From IMG/VR virus record IMGVR_UViG_3300035670_000191, positions 1 to 64,000 of that record: DNA of 64,000 bases, one strand, 5' to 3'. Positions 24,125 to 31,651 of this stretch are shown piece after piece (position 1 is the first letter of the stretch; the number at the start of each line of letters is the position of its first letter). Source of the DNA: a virus. Both the position numbers and the translations under genes were made by a program. The notes beneath the pieces were generated by a model. The model saw only the letters and a list, made by a program, of their open reading frames with translations. It was not told the origin of the DNA and ran no database searches.

Positions 24125-24961
24125 GTGATCGTGAAAAACGTCCCAAGCACCGACAGCAGAATGGTGTGCCCCTTGTTGGCGGGCAACACCCATGCAAGTT
24201 TGAGCAACATTTTGTTGAACGGAAGTTTCCCTTTTTCAAACACTGAGGCTCTTGCCATTCTTTTGTCACTTGGAGGGGTTAATTCAACTCCGACTGACAA
24301 CCCTGAAACAGATGCTTACAGGAAGTCAAGAGTTTATGCGTTCAGCACAAAAGACTATGCGGCTTTGAAAAACTTGGACGCAAGACAGACTTACAGGACT
24401 TTTCTGGCAGCAGCAGAGTCCATTTTCAAGAAACACTTTGTTGTTTTTCCGTCAAAGACAAATAGAGACAAAGTCTTGTGCCGTTGGGTTAGCGAAGTTC
24501 ATGCTTATGCAGATGCAGACAGGATTGGGTTTGTTTACAGTCCGACGGTTTACGACTTTATCTTTAACTTGACAGGGGATTTTACGCGGCTAAACACACT
24601 TGTGTCTTTGACCATTGAGGGAAAACACCCAAGAAGATTGTTTATGCTGCTGGAACAACAGCGGTTCAGGGGTCTTGTGGGGCAGGCAGGGTGGGGAATT
24701 GAGGAACTTTATGAGTGCTTTGGGGCAACGGAGGCGGCCAGGGAAGCGAAGGTGTTTTTCAAGGACATTTTCAATCCGTCAGTTGCGGCTTTGAAGGAAG
24801 TTGGGTATCTGGATGAGTGCGAAGTTCGGAAGGTTAAGGCTGGTCGGAACATTTCGGGAGTTGAGTTGGACTTTGTTTTGGCGTCGCAGGAGAAGTTTGC
24901 CGAAGTTTACAGGGCAGACTTGGAGCATCTTGCGAAACTGAAGGCAAGGTGGGGAAGCTAA
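24125..24961 (+). CDS. rep: Rep_3-family plasmid replication initiator
   Basis: The 278-residue product follows the two-winged-helix layout of Rep_3 (Initiator Rep) proteins. Features: FVYSPTVYDFIFNLTGDFTRLNTL at the end of the first domain (the f.pev...l..l...f...l signature), LFMLLEQQRFRG, then GIEELYECFGATEA, FKDIFNPSVAALKEVGYLDE (the family's xFKxxVLxPAIxEIN-type helix) and GRNISGVELDFVL. It starts at GTG 24125 with GAGG at good spacing. The iterons end 67 bases upstream, so Rep probably autoregulates its own promoter. Such an initiator implies circular, plasmid-like replication with the host polymerase, alongside the phage's own polymerase. Confidence 0.85.
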   Translation: MIVKNVPSTDSRMVCPLLAGNTHASLSNILLNGSFPFSNTEALAILLSLGGVNSTPTDNPETDAYRKSRVYAFSTKDYAALKNLDARQTYRTFLAAAESIFKKHFVVFPSKTNRDKVLCRWVSEVHAYADADRIGFVYSPTVYDFIFNLTGDFTRLNTLVSLTIEGKHPRRLFMLLEQQRFRGLVGQAGWGIEELYECFGATEAAREAKVFFKDIFNPSVAALKEVGYLDECEVRKVKAGRNISGVELDFVLASQEKFAEVYRADLEHLAKLKARWGS

Positions 24962-25692
24962 CAGCCCCACTCCCGCCTCAAAAAAGCGTCAAAAAACCGA
25001 CACTAGGCCACCCACAGCCAAAATCACATTCCGTGATACCCAGCAAAGGGCCGGCAAAGGGACTGTTCAACCTTAGACAAAGCCAGAGGGCGGACAAACT
25101 TGTCCAAAGTTCTTGGCGAACAGACAGAGCTATACTCAGGTTGTGACAGAGCATCATGGCTAAAGTTCCATGAAATCACCGATAGACGACAGTCTACCAC
25201 AGATTGCCGCCGGGGGGACACGTTTAGGCAACAAACTGGGAGGGGAGTGTCAAAAAAGTGACACCCAGTGAGGGCGGGGCCGGGCCGGGGCCAAGGACGG
25301 ACGGGGCAAACCCGTGAAGTGGGAAGCGTGACAGACGGACGGGGCAAGCCGGGGGGACAAGCCCCAAAGTCCAACTTAGTCAAAGATTGTGGCGTGGCGA
25401 GGCCCAACTTAGTCCAAGTTCGTGCCGAAAGAATGGTAGACTTAGTTTGGGGCGAGCCGGGGCAGGCCAGGGTGTACAGGTTTTGTATGGGGGGGGGCTA
25501 GCCCTGGGCGGTTGTGTGGATTTTGGCCAAGTGTCAAGATTTTGACGGTGGGGGGGGGGGGTGTCGGTGTCCGGGTGTGGGCGGTGGGGTTAGGGTGTTG
25601 ACGGGGAGGAGGGGGTGTGGTAGAGTGTGTGGGAAGGGGGGGGTGGCCCTCGCCCCAAACAGCAATTCCAAGCACCACCTGGCGAGAGTATC
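24962..25692. other. gene-free region downstream of rep
   Basis: 730 bases without a credible gene. It contains the right copy of the bent-DNA/palindrome element (24973-25046), G9 at 25489-25497, G12 at 25550-25561 and G8 at 25636-25643, and a 13-bp sequence GATTTTGACGGTG (25538-25550) that is the exact reverse complement of 22219-22231 on the other side of rep. The G-rich tail runs almost to the next start. Confidence 0.6.
24973..25046. repeat. bent-DNA plus palindrome element, right copy
   Basis: A6 tracts at 24980 and 24991 are followed by CCCACAGCC and ATCAC-ATTCC-GTGAT (about 25023-25037), the same order as in the left copy at 22328-22407, in direct orientation about 2.64 kb away. Together they bracket the iterons and rep. 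Confidence 0.6.
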
Positions 25693-26028
25693 ATGACAGA
25701 CAAATTATACAGCGAGTTTTCTGAAGTCCTAGAAGAAGTTTTCCTGGAGAGGGAGAAAGTCCCCTTTGAAAAGTCTTCCGTCAATCCTTCTCATGTATGT
25801 GTAGCTGAAAGATTTTACAAGGAGGGGTTGAAAGCAGCCGCCATACAGCTAGGGTATAGCCGGTCTGACTTCTATTTTGCGTGGAAGGTAGCACAAGTAG
25901 CAATGTACGAACATAGACAAATGTACAGTTTGCTACTAGACAGTGACCGGGCAGACACTATAGCCTACTTTTATGACATTCCGTCATGGAACATGGTTAA
26001 AGCAATGATGGATATTTTTACAGAGTAA
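25693..26028 (+). CDS. hypothetical helical protein (111 aa)
   Basis: The start ATG 25693 (MTDKLYSEFSEVLEEVF) is preceded by GGCGAGAG; frames extending further left run into the G-rich tract. The product is all-helical and acidic with many aromatic residues (YSRSDFYFAWKVAQVAMYEH). It is the first gene of an AT-rich rightward cassette that includes three DUF1566 genes. It is not a recognisable DGR accessory protein (Avd is a basic four-helix bundle of similar size), so I give no function. Confidence 0.6.
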   Translation: MTDKLYSEFSEVLEEVFLEREKVPFEKSSVNPSHVCVAERFYKEGLKAAAIQLGYSRSDFYFAWKVAQVAMYEHRQMYSLLLDSDRADTIAYFYDIPSWNMVKAMMDIFTE

Positions 26029-26057
26029 CAGAAAGTGGAGTGAGAGCGGTGCAAAGC

Positions 26058-26423
26058 ATGAGATACGAAACAGTGACAGAAACGGAAGTATTAGACCGAA
26101 AGACAGGTTTAATATGGATGAAAGACCCTAAGATTGACCTAAATTTTGAACAAGCTAAACAATATGCAGAGAGAATTTCTACTATAAATGGAAAATTTTG
26201 GAGAATCCCTACAATAGAGGAATTAGTTAGCTTAGTGGACTATACATTATGCACACCTAACACACCGGCATCAACATTCCCTAATATGTTACAAAATATC
26301 TATTGGTCGTTTTCAAACTATTGGGGTGAGGTTGATAGAGTCTGGGTCGTAAATTTCTACGATGGTAAGATAATGGATTATGGCCTTGGTGATAATGTTG
26401 CATTAGTTCTCCTAGTTCGGTAA
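26058..26423 (+). CDS. DUF1566 (C-type-lectin-fold) paralogue 1
   Basis: I choose ATG 26058 because all three paralogues begin MRY(E/V). The 121-residue product has the DUF1566/Lcl pattern: TEVLDRKTGLIWMKD, then an acidic helix (FEQAKQYAERIS), WRIPTIEELVSLVD, YWSFSNYW and a final VWVVNFYDGKIM with VLLVR. This fold presents a surface loop region at its C-terminus and is a known scaffold for DGR diversification. Here that region is AT-rich, with no NNC/NNT codon pattern, so it looks undiversified. No signal peptide, so it may be a virion or cytoplasmic protein. Confidence 0.72.
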   Translation: MRYETVTETEVLDRKTGLIWMKDPKIDLNFEQAKQYAERISTINGKFWRIPTIEELVSLVDYTLCTPNTPASTFPNMLQNIYWSFSNYWGEVDRVWVVNFYDGKIMDYGLGDNVALVLLVR

Positions 26424-26450
26424 TAAATTATGAATGTCGAGGTGCAGAGC

Positions 26451-26831
26451 ATGAGATACGTTGAAGTTTCAGAAATACACGACACGCAAACAGGGCTAAT
26501 TTGGCAAAAAGTATGTCAAGGCTCATTCACTATAGAAGAAGCCATAGCCTATGTTAAGTCTTTTAACAAAAGCACAGGCATGGAATGGAGAATTCCCACA
26601 ATCGAGGAACTGAATAGGTTGGTTGACAGAAGCCAATTTGACCCGGCAACTAAATTCCCAGACAGCCCTAGTGGACTTTTCTGGTCATCTACAAAGTATC
26701 TTGGGAGGCCAGAAAGGGTATTCACCAATGAAAACAGCCATAGTTATTGGTATATTAACTTCACTAATGGGGAGGTAAGTTTCAACTTAGGGGATTCTGA
26801 GTATTACCTAAGGTTAGTCCGTGATAAGTAA
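26451..26831 (+). CDS. DUF1566 (C-type-lectin-fold) paralogue 2
   Basis: The start ATG 26451 (MRYVEVSEIHDTQTGLIW) has GAGGTG eight bases upstream; an in-frame ATG at 26430 is less likely. The 126-residue product repeats the pattern of its neighbour: TGLIWQK, acidic helix, WRIPTIEELNRLVDRSQFDPA, FWSSTKYLG, WYINFTNGEVSF and LRLVRDK. The leader before the ATG resembles that of paralogue 1, supporting tandem duplication. A short insertion (RVFTNENSHSY) precedes the last strand. No DGR codon signature. Confidence 0.72.
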   Translation: MRYVEVSEIHDTQTGLIWQKVCQGSFTIEEAIAYVKSFNKSTGMEWRIPTIEELNRLVDRSQFDPATKFPDSPSGLFWSSTKYLGRPERVFTNENSHSYWYINFTNGEVSFNLGDSEYYLRLVRDK

Positions 26832-26861
26832 TGCGGTTAAACAGAAACATAAGGCAGAAGC

Positions 26862-27260
26862 ATGAGTAAGTTAAAACAAATTGGTAGGGTAAAAGGTAAG
26901 GATTCCGCTAGCGATTCCATTGTATACTTGGAAAAACACGCTAAGAGCAATGGGAAACTGTATTACGGTTTAGTTGTTGCAGAGACACCTGACGGAGTGA
27001 TTAAGCCATATTTAATGGACGACATTATCGCGTCATTTGACCTAGATGCACCGCTTATTGGAATGGAGGTTACTGTAGATAACCCACTTGAGTTTATTCA
27101 AAGTTGGCGAGACGTTTATAACTTAGAAAGCGTTATAAAGATGTACCGGAGAAACAACCCAAGCTCCTCTACGTTGCCGTTGTTACAAGCCGACCTGCTA
27201 GAGGCTTTAGATAAAATATGGTCTGAATTGACTAATTTGAAATACCGGAGAAGAATATGA
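26862..27260 (+). CDS. hypothetical protein coupled to the variable DUF1566 gene (132 aa)
   Basis: ATG 26862 has GGCAGAAGC upstream. The product begins with a basic stretch (SKLKQIGRVKGK), has a beta-rich middle and ends in helices and YRRR. No family is recognised. Its stop overlaps the start of the variable lectin-fold gene (ATGA), so the two are translated together; a chaperone or partner of that protein is a reasonable but untested idea. Confidence 0.6.
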   Translation: MSKLKQIGRVKGKDSASDSIVYLEKHAKSNGKLYYGLVVAETPDGVIKPYLMDDIIASFDLDAPLIGMEVTVDNPLEFIQSWRDVYNLESVIKMYRRNNPSSSTLPLLQADLLEALDKIWSELTNLKYRRRI

Positions 27261-27625
27261 GATACGTTGAAAAAGCAGAATCAGAAATCCTTGATACCAA
27301 AACCAATTTGGTTTGGCAAAGGTCATACGAGACCATGACATTTGATGAGGCTCACGCTTATGCAAAGCGTGTTTCAGATGTTACAGGGCAACAATGGAGG
27401 GTGCCGACACTGGATGAATTGACGAGTCTGATTGACAGATCAACAAGAAACCCCGCGTCGGCATTTCCTGGTATGCCTCCGGTATGGTTTTGGTCGTCGT
27501 CGCCGTACGTCGGCTATACCAGTTGCGTCTGGGGTGTCAATTTCGGCGATGGCAGTGTCTACGGCAGCGGCAGCCGTGGCTACGGCTACGGCGCGGTTCG
27601 GTTGGTTCGTGATGCAATACCCTAA
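27257..27625 (+). CDS. DUF1566 lectin-fold protein with DGR-type variable C-terminus
   Basis: The 122-residue product aligns with its two upstream paralogues (MRYVEKAESEILDTKTNLVWQ, WRVPTLDELTSLIDRS, FWSSSPY) but its C-terminal surface differs: residues 84-112 are dominated by Gly, Tyr and Ser, with nearly every codon of the form NNC or NNT. This is the fingerprint of adenine-directed mutagenesis of AAC/AAT template codons by a diversity-generating retroelement, followed by the conserved AVRLVR end. Such proteins bind variable ligands, typically host receptors. Local GC content in the variable part is much higher than in the rest of the cassette. It is the last gene of the rightward cassette, ending 84 bases before a bidirectional terminator. 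Confidence 0.85.
   Translation: MRYVEKAESEILDTKTNLVWQRSYETMTFDEAHAYAKRVSDVTGQQWRVPTLDELTSLIDRSTRNPASAFPGMPPVWFWSSSPYVGYTSCVWGVNFGDGSVYGSGSRGYGYGAVRLVRDAIP
27488..27610 (+). other. DGR variable region VR1
   Basis: From the TTTTGGTCGTCGTCGCCG lead-in to the GCGGTTCGGTTGGTTCGT end, the codons at residues 84-112 read mostly NNC/NNT (TAC, GTC, GGC, TAT, ACC, AGT, TGC and so on). Related DUF1566 targets have Asn codons at many of these sites in the template. The G/C-rich end is where an IMH element would be expected. No template repeat matching it was found in this window. Confidence 0.78.
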
Positions 27626-27708
27626 AGCCCCACATACCCCGCAATAAGTATTCAAGCCCTGGGTGAGATACCCACGGGAATACCCACGGGAATACCTTTC
27701 TGACAAAG

Positions 27709-27754
27709 TTAAGGCCAGCCAATAATACCATGTAAGTATTACTGCTGGCCTTAA
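27709..27754. terminator. bidirectional terminator between convergent genes
   Basis: TTAAGGCCAGC (27709-27719) is complementary to GCTGGCCTTAA (27744-27754), with an inner imperfect AATAATAC/GTATTACT extension. T and A residues flank it on both sides, so it can stop transcripts from either direction. Just upstream is a tandem duplication of TACCCACGGGAA (about 27669-27693). Confidence 0.8.
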
Positions 27755-27761
27755 TCAATCC

Positions 27762-28172
27762 TCACAGGCCAAATTTAGCCTTCTCCGCCCTTCCCCAAGC
27801 CCGGATACCCTCCACATAGGCATTGTAGATATTAAACTCATCCGAAGGCGCAGTCCGAATAAGTTTAATCTCATCATACAAAGCGTATCGTTCTGCAATC
27901 TTTTCCCTAACTCGTGCATTCACCAGAGCAACATGCGGGCTACTAGCCGAAAGTGCTTCCTTAAGTTCCGGAGTCAGCGTCACAGTTTCAATAGTAATCT
28001 GGCTTGGTTGTTCGGGCAATACAAGATTATCAGGTATACTTACATACATATATTCGTCAAGTTTTCCAAGAAATGTGGGGAAAGGCCCGTCCATTTCAGT
28101 CGAAGGCGTGTATAGTAAGTTGTAGGTAGTATACTCATCCGATACCGGTATGTATTTAACTATAGAAGGCAT
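27762..28172 (-). CDS. putative tail fibre assembly protein (136 aa)
   Basis: The last gene of the leftward late operon, 58 bases downstream of the variable fibre-tip gene. The product has a beta-rich N-terminus and a helical, charged C-terminal half ending GIRAWGRAEKAKFGL. Position directly after a receptor-binding fibre gene is the usual place for a fibre assembly chaperone; the sequence itself gives no diagnostic motif. The start at 28172 has GAGGACAACC upstream. Confidence 0.5.
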   Translation of the reverse strand: MPSIVKYIPVSDEYTTYNLLYTPSTEMDGPFPTFLGKLDEYMYVSIPDNLVLPEQPSQITIETVTLTPELKEALSASSPHVALVNARVREKIAERYALYDEIKLIRTAPSDEFNIYNAYVEGIRAWGRAEKAKFGL

Positions 28173-28230
28173 TGGTTGTCCTCATTGTGTTAGATTGTGG
28201 TAGTTTTGGGCTATCGCTCCAACACTATTT

Positions 28231-29601
28231 TTACAGGTAAAGGCCGGAGCGGCCGCCCACAGTGTCGTTCGAGTACGACCCTACGTGGCCGAGATAAAAC
28301 GCCCAAGCCCCGGCACCCGGCCCATGGCCCCAGTAGCCGCCGGAGATCGGGCACAGGCCGATCGGTTTGTAATCCCCTATCCCGTCTAATCCGAAATGAT
28401 TAGACCCGGCCCCAGATGCCCCGTCGACCTGCGGTATGCCCATTCCGGTCAATCGCCAGTTTGGGGTGGTGCGGTCGCTGCTGGCAGCAAATACGCCGTT
28501 GGCGGCATTTCCAAACCGCAGGGACTGGTTTGTTCCGGTCAATGCTCCAGTATCCGTTCCGTATGTGTGGCTGTAAAATACGTCGCTGTTGTACGTAAAT
28601 GCCGTGTCGGCAGTAATATCCCGACAGGCAACCGCTTCCTTTAGTAAATACAGCAGTGTGCCGTCTGACGTAATCCCCGGGGTTACTTCCCACATATTTC
28701 CGTTTAAGTCAGCTACCCCACAATTCTGACCGTTATGCGTAGTTTTGGCAAACGGCGTTCCACTGCCAGTTTTGCCGCAGTTGGGGTATCCGTCAGATGT
28801 ATATTGCACGTTAGTATCGTCAATATCCAGCAGGGCGTTATTATTGTTCCCCTTGGGAAAGTTACTGAAACCGCTCGCGTTATACCACGCACACGTTGTG
28901 TTACTCGTCACCGCCTGTGCGTGTGCCTGTGCTAGCAATGCCAGTGCCGCATATTGATGCCTGAATACAGGGAAAAACTGGGCGCCGTAATACCCGCCCC
29001 GAGTTTTACTCGCAGCAAATGCTCCGTCGTATCGGTTCTGCGCGGAGGTCATCCCGGTCAGGTTGCCCCAGGGGTTATGATCTGCGTGACTTGACAATGG
29101 ATTTCCATTTTTAATTGAACTAGCCCGGCCTGCATTATTGGCCCACTGGTATTTATCGACAAAAAATCCGGGTTTTGACACTCCGCCGTCAATAAACCCC
29201 CGGTGCAAAGCATATCCTGCCGCATTTGCATCTGTTTCCGAAGCAAACGTAAAATCGCCAGCAATATCTATGGCATTAGCCCCATATACCGAGTATCTTG
29301 GACTACCAGAATTGCCAATTCTATAATAGAATCGGGGTATCCAAGCCATGATACTCCCGTCTGTATACATATAATTTCCCCAGTTATCGTGTACTGGGTC
29401 ATACGTCCCTACCATCGTCGCAAAGTCTGTCGGAACATCCAGTGGATATGGTGCAATACCAAACCCATAACTCCCGGCAATACCTATGTCACTTGCACCG
29501 TGCATATACTGGGGGTGTATCGTGTCCCCCCGTTGTAACTCGCTTATTTGCCAAGTCCCGTCTGGTTTTTGAAAAAACTTTAATGGTACTATGTTAGTCA
29601 T
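28231..29601 (-). CDS. tail fibre tip protein with FGE-type lectin fold and DGR variable C-terminus
   Basis: The 456-residue product has a short N-terminal region (MTNIVPLKFF) and then a domain of the formylglycine-generating-enzyme/C-type-lectin type common in phage DGR targets: MAWIPRFYYR, FFVDKYQWAN, GVADLNGNMWEVTPG and a final GGYWGHGPGAGAWAFYLGHV...GRSGLYL. The terminal 38 residues match the canonical DGR scaffold GGxWxxGxxAGxWxxxLxxxxSxSxxxVGxRSxL, with variable positions encoded by codons that are one or two substitutions from AAC/AAT. It is the most distal leftward fibre gene and the likely receptor-binding protein. It is followed by a candidate assembly protein. Confidence 0.87.
   Translation of the reverse strand: MTNIVPLKFFQKPDGTWQISELQRGDTIHPQYMHGASDIGIAGSYGFGIAPYPLDVPTDFATMVGTYDPVHDNWGNYMYTDGSIMAWIPRFYYRIGNSGSPRYSVYGANAIDIAGDFTFASETDANAAGYALHRGFIDGGVSKPGFFVDKYQWANNAGRASSIKNGNPLSSHADHNPWGNLTGMTSAQNRYDGAFAASKTRGGYYGAQFFPVFRHQYAALALLAQAHAQAVTSNTTCAWYNASGFSNFPKGNNNNALLDIDDTNVQYTSDGYPNCGKTGSGTPFAKTTHNGQNCGVADLNGNMWEVTPGITSDGTLLYLLKEAVACRDITADTAFTYNSDVFYSHTYGTDTGALTGTNQSLRFGNAANGVFAASSDRTTPNWRLTGMGIPQVDGASGAGSNHFGLDGIGDYKPIGLCPISGGYWGHGPGAGAWAFYLGHVGSYSNDTVGGRSGLYL
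28234..28350 (-). other. DGR variable region VR2
   Basis: On the minus strand the last 38 codons of the fibre-tip gene alternate conserved scaffold codons (TGG, GCT TGG, CTC, TCG, GTG, CGC TCC) with NNC/NNT or other codons explained by changes at template adenines (TAC, GGC, CAT, GGT, TAT, CAC, GAC, ACT). The region is GC-rich compared with the rest of the gene. No matching template repeat was found in the window. Confidence 0.8.
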
Positions 29602-29610
29602 ACATCACCT

Positions 29611-31023
29611 TTACACTAATGGAATGTTAATACTTGAACCGTCAGCCATTTGGCCAGTCAAAGCATAAGTAGGTAGGGTTTGCCAAGTCTTATCCCCACG
29701 ATAATACTGCAAATTCGTACCTGCTGCAATAGTACCTTCTTTTGCATCAAGTGCAGTCTGCATAGCAGTAGACACTGGCTTACTTGCATCACTTGTGTTA
29801 TCCACATTAGCTAAACCAACGTCACTCTTACTTAGAGTAACCTCCCCCGTCTTACCCGCTACACTCGTAACAGTATTAACCTGCGCTCCAAGGGCAATTC
29901 CAGCCAACTTATCCTTCTCAACTAGCGTGAAATCTTCACTTGACAGTCCCTTGCCAGCAATCTTATCAACCTTTTTGTCAAGTTCCGCTTGTGTAGCAGA
30001 GCTAACAGGCTTACTTGCATCACTTGTATTGTCAACATTGGCTAGGCCAACATCTGCCTTCACAAGAGTAACATCACCGGTTTTAGCCGCCACACTTGTA
30101 ACTACGTTAACCTGTGCCCCTTCGGCAATTCCAGCTAACTTAGTTTTCTCAGCCGTGCTGTAGTCTTCTGTAGACAGACCTTTCCCTGCAACCTTATCTA
30201 CTTTCCCTTCCAGCCCCGTGGTCACACTACCGGAAAGCGTAGTAATTGCTCCGTCAAGCGAACCATCTGCCGCTTGAAAAGCAGTTACAATCTCACTCAA
30301 CGAATTCAGTGCCGTTGCATCAACATTTGACAGAATACTATCAATCTGTCCTTGCAAAGCAGCATCGCCTGCAACCCGGTTACTTGCCTCCGTTGCAATA
30401 CTCGTCGTCAGGGTCGCTTCAGCAGATTGCGCTCTAGTAACCTCGCTGGCAAGATTGCTTGTAAGCGTAGTATCAGCATTCGCACGTAGCGTAGCTTCAT
30501 TCGCAATCACCATAGTCATCACGGCTTCGGTCGGAAGATAAATTCCATTTACCCTCACGCCTCCGCTGTCCAGCATAACTTCTTCATTCGCTCCGACAAT
30601 CAAACCTGTCGTTCGAATCTGCGGAACATCAAGTTTCTCTGGGGCAACTACAATTACAGTCCCAAGGGTAGGGGCGGTGAAGTTAAGCGTAAATGTGTTG
30701 AGATTTATATCTGTCTTATTAACAGACAAGATATTACCATTCTCATCCTTGACTTGAAACCACAAGTTCTGTGAGTTCAAGTAATGGTTTACCGTCCAGG
30801 TTTGTGCAGCCAATCCCTGCGAGTGTATGTAACTTGCCGTTGCCGTTGCATACGGGTACCAAGTTTCAAGATTCCCGACAAGAATGTAAACGTACATACA
30901 GTTATTCTTCATAACCATAGTACCAAGGCGGGGGTTTAGGGGAAATTCAGTAACTTGACTTACAAGGGCTAGGTTCCCGTGTAAGTCTAAGTCTCCAAGA
31001 TGATTAACAGTATGCTGTGACAT
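29611..31023 (-). CDS. tail fibre protein with tandem repeats
   Basis: The 470-residue product has an N-terminal attachment-like region, a middle made of coiled-coil heptads (NEATLRANADTTLTSNLASE), and two long repeats containing VTSVAAKTGDVTLVKADVGL / VTSVAGKTGEVTLSKSDVGL followed by ANVDNTSDASKPVS. These GLxNVDNTSDxxKPVS repeats are common in phage tail fibre shafts. The C-terminus (YYRGDKTWQTLPTYALT) is a shaft-end type sequence. It probably forms the shaft to which the variable tip encoded directly downstream is joined. Leftward late operon. Confidence 0.8.
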   Translation of the reverse strand: MSQHTVNHLGDLDLHGNLALVSQVTEFPLNPRLGTMVMKNNCMYVYILVGNLETWYPYATATASYIHSQGLAAQTWTVNHYLNSQNLWFQVKDENGNILSVNKTDINLNTFTLNFTAPTLGTVIVVAPEKLDVPQIRTTGLIVGANEEVMLDSGGVRVNGIYLPTEAVMTMVIANEATLRANADTTLTSNLASEVTRAQSAEATLTTSIATEASNRVAGDAALQGQIDSILSNVDATALNSLSEIVTAFQAADGSLDGAITTLSGSVTTGLEGKVDKVAGKGLSTEDYSTAEKTKLAGIAEGAQVNVVTSVAAKTGDVTLVKADVGLANVDNTSDASKPVSSATQAELDKKVDKIAGKGLSSEDFTLVEKDKLAGIALGAQVNTVTSVAGKTGEVTLSKSDVGLANVDNTSDASKPVSTAMQTALDAKEGTIAAGTNLQYYRGDKTWQTLPTYALTGQMADGSSINIPLV

Positions 31024-31038
31024 ATTTTACCTGCTTGA

Positions 31039-31452
31039 CTAGCCAGAATTGTGCGTGATATTAGCCATAACAAGACAAGAACCTGCTGTTGGCCGAAGAA
31101 ACTGCAAAACAAGTCTTTCAGGCGACACGACTGATTGGCTACAATCTACTGGCACACCCTCCATATCCTTAACTTGCACCCAACAATCAGTAGCCCCAAG
31201 GCCATGTTCGACAGTCCACTGACTTGCAGCCTCCGTTTGCATGTGAACATAATTCACAGGTATTCGCCCGAATGGACACCAAGCAACGAAGTCTGACTGC
31301 GGATTAACCTTAACATAGCCCCAAAACACTCCGTCTTTTACAACAAATAATCCTGGCGGAGGATTAGGCGGGAAACTATCTACTTGTGCGAATATCAGCG
31401 ATGCAACTTCTATATCCGCCAGAATCCGAACATCATCGTCAGAACTAGACAT
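31039..31452 (-). CDS. hypothetical tail/fibre-associated protein (137 aa)
   Basis: The likely start is ATG 31452 (MSSSDDDVRILADIE); upstream in-frame codons lie inside the preceding gene. The product has a beta-rich fold (GLFVVKDGVFWGYVKV, WTVEHGLGATDCWVQVKDMEG). The segment WTVEHxLxxxxCWVQVKDxxG also occurs, diverged, in the neighbouring fibre (WTVNHYLNSQNLWFQVKDENG), so the two share a domain. A small fibre-base or connector protein is likely. Confidence 0.6.
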   Translation of the reverse strand: MSSSDDDVRILADIEVASLIFAQVDSFPPNPPPGLFVVKDGVFWGYVKVNPQSDFVAWCPFGRIPVNYVHMQTEAASQWTVEHGLGATDCWVQVKDMEGVPVDCSQSVVSPERLVLQFLRPTAGSCLVMANITHNSG

Positions 31453-31456
31453 GGGT

Positions 31457-31651
31457 TTAGGTGCTTGTGGGATGTGACAGGCTCTCAGGGTCAGGCGCAC
31501 CAACGAAAACAACGTCCCCGTTTATGGCCTGCACCATCAAGTCCAGTAGAAAGTATTGTTCGGACAAAAAAGGGAGGGTTATGGGCGAGTTTTGGATGTT
31601 GAAGCGTAACCTCTTAATCCATCCAACAGCTTGACTTGTCTGAATGCTCAC
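31457..31651 (-). CDS. hypothetical protein (64 aa)
   Basis: Starts at ATG 31651, overlapping the stop of the gene upstream, and ends just before the next start. Short beta-rich sequence (RLRFNIQNSPITLPFLSEQY) ending GAPDPESLSHPTST. No family. Tight packing with both neighbours supports a real gene. Confidence 0.5.
   Translation of the reverse strand: MSIQTSQAVGWIKRLRFNIQNSPITLPFLSEQYFLLDLMVQAINGDVVFVGAPDPESLSHPTST

Noticed and set aside
25693-26028. Avd-like DGR accessory protein
   Set aside because: Size and helical content fit, but it is acidic and lacks any recognisable Avd sequence pattern; no RT or template is next to it.
25600-28300. Template repeat for VR1 or VR2
   Set aside because: I looked for second copies of the lead-in (TGGTCGTCGTCGCCG) and of the conserved ends. 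Only the coding copies themselves and the AT-rich paralogues appear.
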